Notes under the pieces: model-generated
What the model was told of the DNA's origin: nothing
The model's database searches: none
Seen by the model: the letters and a program-made list of their open reading frames with translations, nothing else
Shown: in pieces, positions 60,480 through 64,000 of the stretch
Numbering within the stretch: position 1 is the first letter of the stretch
Layout of the letters: each line of letters begins with the position of its first letter
Assembly: GCA_019912385.1 (NCBI GenBank)
Contig: JAIOIW010000039.1
Span: 1 to 64,000, forward strand
Reading direction: 5' to 3'
Length of the DNA: 64,000 bases
From: Notoacmeibacter sp.
GTDB lineage: Bacteria; Pseudomonadota; Alphaproteobacteria; Rhizobiales; Rhizobiaceae
Translations under genes and position numbers: made by a program

Positions 60480-60567
60480 TTGAATACTAAGATATTTCCC
60501 GAACCGGACGGAATGCGACAAACCGCGCGGGATCATGTAAATTTATGTATGTATTTTCATATATTTG
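60480..60567 (-). promoter_or_regulatory. AT-rich patch upstream of soxE, beside the soxC remnant
   Basis: Two short AT-rich blocks (60480-60497 and 60531-60567) sit in a GC-rich context, between the soxC remnant and soxE. The second is dominated by ATG/TAT repeats around TATGTATGTATTTTCATATA. They could be a promoter or operator for soxEF, or a deletion junction. No clear -35/-10 pair was identified. Confidence 0.35.
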
Positions 60568-60578
60568 CCTGACCTCCG

Positions 60579-60769
60579 GTCCGGCGCGCCGGCGCGGTGA
60601 CGCTCGAAGCAAAGGCCGTTGGGCGTGATGATGCCACCGAGTTCGTGAAGCGGCGTGAAGTTGATCGCGGAGACCGGGTCGGCGGTCAGCACGACACGTT
60701 GCGGCGCTCGACATGGGCCTCGTATTCCGACGGCCTGCCATAGGGCGCGGCATCGACCCTGTCGCCGAG
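60579..60769 (-). pseudogene. soxC: soxC remnant (sulfane dehydrogenase molybdoprotein)
   Basis: Two adjacent frames read as part of SoxC. Frame A (60769-60686) gives GDRVDAAPYGRPSEYEAHV and ends at a premature TGA. Frame B (60695 down) gives LTADPVSAIN, then NFTPLHELGGIITPNG and CFERHRAG, the conserved N-terminal sulfite-oxidase-fold segment of SoxC. The junction AACGTGTCGTG has two extra bases. After about position 60579 the similarity stops, and a TAA follows at 60543. The signal peptide and over 85% of the protein, including the molybdenum Cys, are missing. It lies between soxB and soxE where soxCD normally lies; soxD is absent. Confidence 0.85.
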
Positions 60770-60820
60770 TTAACGGTTCAGTCCTGCACCTCGGTGATCG
60801 CGAGGTCGCCGCGCGTCGCG

Positions 60821-62512
60821 TCAGGTGCGGATCGTCACGGACCTGTTTTCCTCGATCGAAACGACCGGATTGCGGGCAAGGTAGTTCTCGACCACGTCCC
60901 AGATCGGCGGGCCCTCGGTGCCCTCGTTGACCGAGGCCCATCCGGCAACGGCATATTCCTTGCCGGGATCGATCGCTTCGCCTGTCTTGAGCAGCGTCAT
61001 GGAGGAAATGCGCGAGCCCATCGGCTTGCCGACGTCGATCGTGTAGCCCATGCCGCCGACGCGCACCATGTCGCCGCCCTGCTGGTAGTAGGGATCGGCG
61101 TTGAACAGGTTGTCGGCGACATCCTCCAGGATATCGTTGATCAGCTTGCCGCTCATCATCGAGCGGTAGGCTTGCGGATAGGTCATGGCGCAGGCGTTGT
61201 GCAGGTCCTCCACCGTGATCGTCTGGCCGGGCAGCAGCGACGTTCCCCACCTGAAGCCAGGCGACAGCGAGATGTCGGCCTCGCGTTCCTCAAGCAGTGC
61301 CTGGGTGAAAAGATCGTCGAACGTGCCGTTGAAGTTGCCGCGCCGGTAAAGCAGGTTTTCGGTACGGCCGATTTCGCGCGCCAATTCGGCCTCGTAGGGC
61401 GCGCGGACCTTGTCGATCAGCGCCGTCATTTCGGCGTCGGGAGTAATGATGTCGGAGAAGACCGGGATCAGGCGGAACTTGTAGCCCTGGAGCTTGCCGT
61501 CACGCACATCGAGATCGATGCGCGAAACGAATTTTGCATTGGAACCGGAGGCGACGACGAGCGTGTTGTTGACGATGACCGGCTCGGGCAGCGCATCGTG
61601 GGTGTGACCGGTGAGGATGACGTCGATGCCGTCGACGCGCGAGGCCAGCTTGCGGTCGACGTCGAAGCCGTTGTGCGACAGCAGCACGACTAGGTCGGCA
61701 CCTTCCGCGCGTGCGGCCTCGACATTGGCGACGACATCTTCCTCGCGGATGCCGAACGACCAGTTCGGGAACATCCAGCGCGGATTGGCAATCGGCGTAT
61801 AGGGGAAGGCCTGGCCGATGACGGCGACCCGGGCGCCGCCCTTCTCGTACATTTTCCAGGCTTCGAAGGCCGGCTCGTTCCATTCCGCGTCATAGATGTT
61901 GCCGCCGAGGAACGAGAACGGCAGGCTTTCGACGAGTTCCTTCACACGCTCGGCGCCGTAGGTGAATTCCCAGTGGCCGGTCATGGCATCGGGCTCGAGC
62001 GCATTCATGACCTCCACCATGTCGGCGCCGAGCGTCTGCTGTGCCGTGTAGGAGCCCTGCCATGTATCGCCGCCGTCGAGCAACAGTACGTTGTCGCCGC
62101 GTTCCGCGCGGATTCGCTTGACGATGGTGGCGACGCGATCGAGCCCGCCCATCTTGCCGTATGTCCTGGCGAGCGCCGCGAAATCCTCCGACGTCAGCGC
62201 GTAGGCGTGCGGCGTGCCGGGCTCGATGTTGTAGAGCTTGAGGAAATCGGCGCCGGTGACATGCGGCGGCAGGCCGGCGACGTCGCCGACACCCAGATTG
62301 ACCGACGGCTCGCGGAAATAGAGCGGCTTCATCTGCGCGTGGATGTCAGTGATGTGAACCAGCGTCACATTGCCGTAGCCGTCGAAATCGAGCAGGTCGT
62401 TTTCGCTCAAGGTTTGCTGAGCCGCGGCACGGGACCACCCGCCAACAAGGCCCGGTCCGGCGATGGCCGACAGCGCGGCCGTGGCCATCAGGAATTCACG
62501 TCGTGAAAACAT
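60821..62512 (-). CDS. soxB: Thiosulfohydrolase SoxB
   Basis: 563 residues. A Tat signal (MFSRREFLMATAALS) precedes the metallophosphoesterase-like fold: HITDIHAQMKPLYFREPS, DGGDTWQGSY, the SoxB signature TGHWEFTYG, and LSHNGFDVDR / LTGHTHDALPEP at the di-Mn site. It hydrolyses the sulfate group from the SoxY-bound thiosulfonate. It follows soxA after a 147-bp gap that holds a long hairpin, and it is directly followed by the soxC remnant. Confidence 0.96.
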   Translation of the reverse strand: MFSRREFLMATAALSAIAGPGLVGGWSRAAAQQTLSENDLLDFDGYGNVTLVHITDIHAQMKPLYFREPSVNLGVGDVAGLPPHVTGADFLKLYNIEPGTPHAYALTSEDFAALARTYGKMGGLDRVATIVKRIRAERGDNVLLLDGGDTWQGSYTAQQTLGADMVEVMNALEPDAMTGHWEFTYGAERVKELVESLPFSFLGGNIYDAEWNEPAFEAWKMYEKGGARVAVIGQAFPYTPIANPRWMFPNWSFGIREEDVVANVEAARAEGADLVVLLSHNGFDVDRKLASRVDGIDVILTGHTHDALPEPVIVNNTLVVASGSNAKFVSRIDLDVRDGKLQGYKFRLIPVFSDIITPDAEMTALIDKVRAPYEAELAREIGRTENLLYRRGNFNGTFDDLFTQALLEEREADISLSPGFRWGTSLLPGQTITVEDLHNACAMTYPQAYRSMMSGKLINDILEDVADNLFNADPYYQQGGDMVRVGGMGYTIDVGKPMGSRISSMTLLKTGEAIDPGKEYAVAGWASVNEGTEGPPIWDVVENYLARNPVVSIEENRSVTIRT

Positions 62513-62619
62513 CGGCTCTATCTCCGGTTCGCCTTAGTTGCGGGCACAGGAGCGGAGCATCCGGCACGGTGCCGAATCCCCCCCTCCCCATTTGCTGATT
62601 GGTGCTGCACGACGGCGCG

Positions 62620-62646
62620 TCCGGAGGCGGTTTGGCCGCCTCCGGA
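62620..62646 (-). repeat. Intercistronic hairpin between soxA and soxB
   Basis: A perfect 11-bp stem, TCCGGAGGCGG (62620-62630) / CCGCCTCCGGA (62636-62646), with a 5-nt loop. It begins 14 bp after the soxA stop on the minus strand and lacks a T-run. It is more likely an mRNA-stability or processing element, or a partial attenuator, than a full terminator, since soxB must be expressed with soxA. Confidence 0.65.
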
Positions 62647-62659
62647 ATTAGTTCTGGTA

Positions 62660-63520
62660 TTACTGGCGCACGGCCGGTGTCTCGACCGAAAGGCCGGTGC
62701 CGCGCCAGGTGACGTAGACCTCGAGCGCCATCAGTTCGTCTGAAAACGCCTTGGGCATTTCGGCGCGCGTATCACGGATGCAGCCGCGGAAACGGTTGTG
62801 TACCGAAATCAATTTGCCCTGCTTGAGGCGATAGGTCGGGAATCCGTTGATCTGGCCCTGGCTGAGATGGTCGGCGCGGATCATTTTGCCCATGTTGGCT
62901 TCGTGACAGGAGGCGCAGGACAGGTTCAACTGGCCGGTCCGGGTGTAATAGAGTTCCTTGCCCCTGTCCCACCAGTTCTGCATCTCGCCCTGGCCGAGAT
63001 CGATGGATACCGGAGTCCCAAGCGACTGGTGCTTGACATAGGCGGTCAGCGCCTTCTGGCCGCCCTTGTCGAACGCGTAGGGCTCGGCGCCCATGTTCTT
63101 CTCGCGGCACTTGTTGATCTGCAGCTCGATGTTGATCGGACGGCCGCTATCTGAATCCCACTTGGGATAATTGGCACCGACATCCTTCATGCTTTCGGCG
63201 GCGTCTCCATGGCAGGACGCGCAGGACTTGCCGGCGGTGCCTTCCACCGTGTTCCAGATCGCCCCCCCCTCCTCGACCTCGAGCATGCCGGGATTGACGA
63301 AAGTGTCGGCTTCCAGCGCGCGGGTCTCAGCCGTGCGGAACAGCCAGCCCGACATCACCTCGTCGAATGGGTGGCCCTCAGGCGCCTTCGCACGCGAAAT
63401 CATTTCCTTTCCGTCGATGGTCAAGGTGTCGTCGACCGGATCGGCTTTCACGGCCGCAATACCGGCGGCAAGCGCAAGCGCAATGACCGGTCCGGTTATG
63501 AAAAGTGATATATTATTCAC
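62660..63520 (-). CDS. soxA: Diheme cytochrome SoxA
   Basis: 286 residues with a signal peptide (about residues 1-26). It is of the diheme type: heme 1 CASCH (100-104), heme 2 CASCH (202-206), plus a partner Cys at 138 (NKCREKN). The active-site Cys247 lies in FRGCIRDTRAE, where the persulfide ligand sits. With SoxX it attaches thiosulfate to SoxYZ. SoxX should be encoded upstream, outside the window. A GGGAGGG motif precedes the ATG; soxZ ends 57 bp upstream. Confidence 0.95.
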   Translation of the reverse strand: MNNISLFITGPVIALALAAGIAAVKADPVDDTLTIDGKEMISRAKAPEGHPFDEVMSGWLFRTAETRALEADTFVNPGMLEVEEGGAIWNTVEGTAGKSCASCHGDAAESMKDVGANYPKWDSDSGRPINIELQINKCREKNMGAEPYAFDKGGQKALTAYVKHQSLGTPVSIDLGQGEMQNWWDRGKELYYTRTGQLNLSCASCHEANMGKMIRADHLSQGQINGFPTYRLKQGKLISVHNRFRGCIRDTRAEMPKAFSDELMALEVYVTWRGTGLSVETPAVRQ

Positions 63521-63577
63521 GGGTATTCCCTCCCAGACAGGTGCCGGCGGGCTCTCCCTGCCCTGCCGGCCTGTTCA

Positions 63578-63904
63578 TTATTGGACTTCGATCGTGTTCT
63601 CCGCCTCGTAGACAGAACCGTCGTCATCCACCCATGTGAACTTGAACGTGCCGCTCTGCGGAACCTTGGCGCTGAACTCCAGGTAGGGGTTCGCCGAGAT
63701 TGCCGGATCGAGTTCGCACTCGAACACCGGCTCGCCGTTGAACGTGCAAGCGAACTTGTTGATGATCTTGCGCGGGATCGGATTGCCGTCCTTGTCCTTG
63801 CGCTGGCCCGATTCCATGTCGTGGCTGATGAGGGTCTTGATGGTGATGACTTCCCCCGCTGCCGCGGACTTGGGAACCTTCACGCGTGGTTTGGACTTTG
63901 CCAT
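63578..63904 (-). CDS. soxZ: Sulfur-carrier partner SoxZ
   Basis: 108 residues. The immunoglobulin-like fold starts MAKSKPRVKVPKSAAAGEVI, with the family features TLISHDMESGQRKDKDG and PRKIINKFACTFNGE. It forms the heterodimer SoxYZ. It lies 23 bp downstream of soxY. It is followed by a bulged GC hairpin before soxA. Confidence 0.96.
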   Translation of the reverse strand: MAKSKPRVKVPKSAAAGEVITIKTLISHDMESGQRKDKDGNPIPRKIINKFACTFNGEPVFECELDPAISANPYLEFSAKVPQSGTFKFTWVDDDGSVYEAENTIEVQ

Positions 63905-63927
63905 GTGTTTTCTTCCTTCCCTCGCCG

Positions 63928-64000
63928 TCAGCCGCCGCAGCCGCCGATGGTCACCTTGACCTGTTTCTTGTCCATGTAGACCGAGCCGTCCTTCATCCTG
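63928..64000 (-). CDS. soxY: Sulfur-carrier protein SoxY, C-terminal fragment
   Basis: Only the last 23 codons are inside the window. They end with KVTIGGCGG, the swinging-arm motif whose penultimate region carries the sulfur-binding Cys, and the stop at 63928-63930. The order soxY-soxZ-soxA-soxB matches known clusters. The rest of soxY, and probably soxX, lies to the right of the window. Confidence 0.93.
   Translation of the reverse strand, partial: RMKDGSVYMDKKQVKVTIGGCGG

Noticed and set aside
60487-60753. 88-codon minus-strand frame beside the soxC remnant
   Set aside because: It is the wrong frame; the SoxC similarity lies in the other two frames.

Overview
The window is GC-rich and gene-dense and comes from an alphaproteobacterium, most likely Hyphomicrobiales (Rhizobiales), in the Phyllobacteriaceae/Aurantimonadaceae neighbourhood. 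The supporting evidence is the mutM - enoyl-CoA hydratase - rpsT - dnaA order, the Aap general amino-acid transporter beside metC, the fabA-fabB-fabI operon, a Ctp/Cpa-type Tad pilus locus, and a thiosulfate-oxidising sox cluster. The assignment rests on gene content and protein character only; no database search was possible.

Layout. 1-7.8 kb: Tad (Flp) pilus locus. cpaF (partial), cpaE, cpaD, cpaC, cpaB, cpaA and the Flp pilin gene lie on the minus strand. They diverge from a stand-alone secretin-N-domain protein and two TadE/G-type pseudopilins on the plus strand. 7.9-12.3 kb: an orphan PhnD-type binding protein, deoB, mutM, an enoyl-CoA hydratase and rpsT. 12.3-17.3 kb: a long AT-rich control region, then dnaA, dnaN and recF. 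17.3-21.5 kb: a MoeB/ThiF-family protein, a two-gene aconitase X, a D-2-hydroxyacid dehydrogenase and an SH3 protein. 21.8-24.4 kb: fabA-fabB-fabI, for unsaturated fatty-acid synthesis and enoyl reduction. 24.5-29.9 kb: a GGDEF-EAL protein with a degenerate cyclase site, an RsmC-like methyltransferase, pnp and rpsO. 30.1-46.3 kb: a NitT/TauT-type ABC transporter, parC, an unknown probable lipoprotein, aspS, an MFS transporter, rnd, ppx-ppk (polyphosphate), a zinc-finger protein and an FAD monooxygenase. 46.3-52.1 kb: aapJQMP, divergent from metC. 52.2-58.1 kb: a catabolic island with a frameshifted GMC oxidoreductase facing a compact operon of zeta-type GST, Rieske oxygenase, glutamine-synthetase-like ligase and SDR. 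58.2-64 kb: sox cluster soxY(partial)-soxZ-soxA-soxB-(soxC remnant)-soxE-soxF on the minus strand.

How it fits together. The sox genes encode periplasmic thiosulfate oxidation: SoxYZ carries the sulfur, SoxA (with SoxX, expected outside the window) loads it, and SoxB releases sulfate. The sulfane dehydrogenase SoxCD appears to have been lost. Only about 190 bp of a frameshifted soxC remains exactly where soxCD normally sits, between soxB and soxE. This is the clearest unusual observation in the window. It predicts incomplete, low-electron-yield thiosulfate oxidation unless SoxCD is encoded elsewhere. Next to it, the Rieske oxygenase plus GS-like ligase pairing recalls amine pathways that glutamylate the substrate before ring oxidation, such as the aniline route, and may be an undescribed variant. 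No tRNA, rRNA, insertion sequence, prophage or CRISPR array was recognised.
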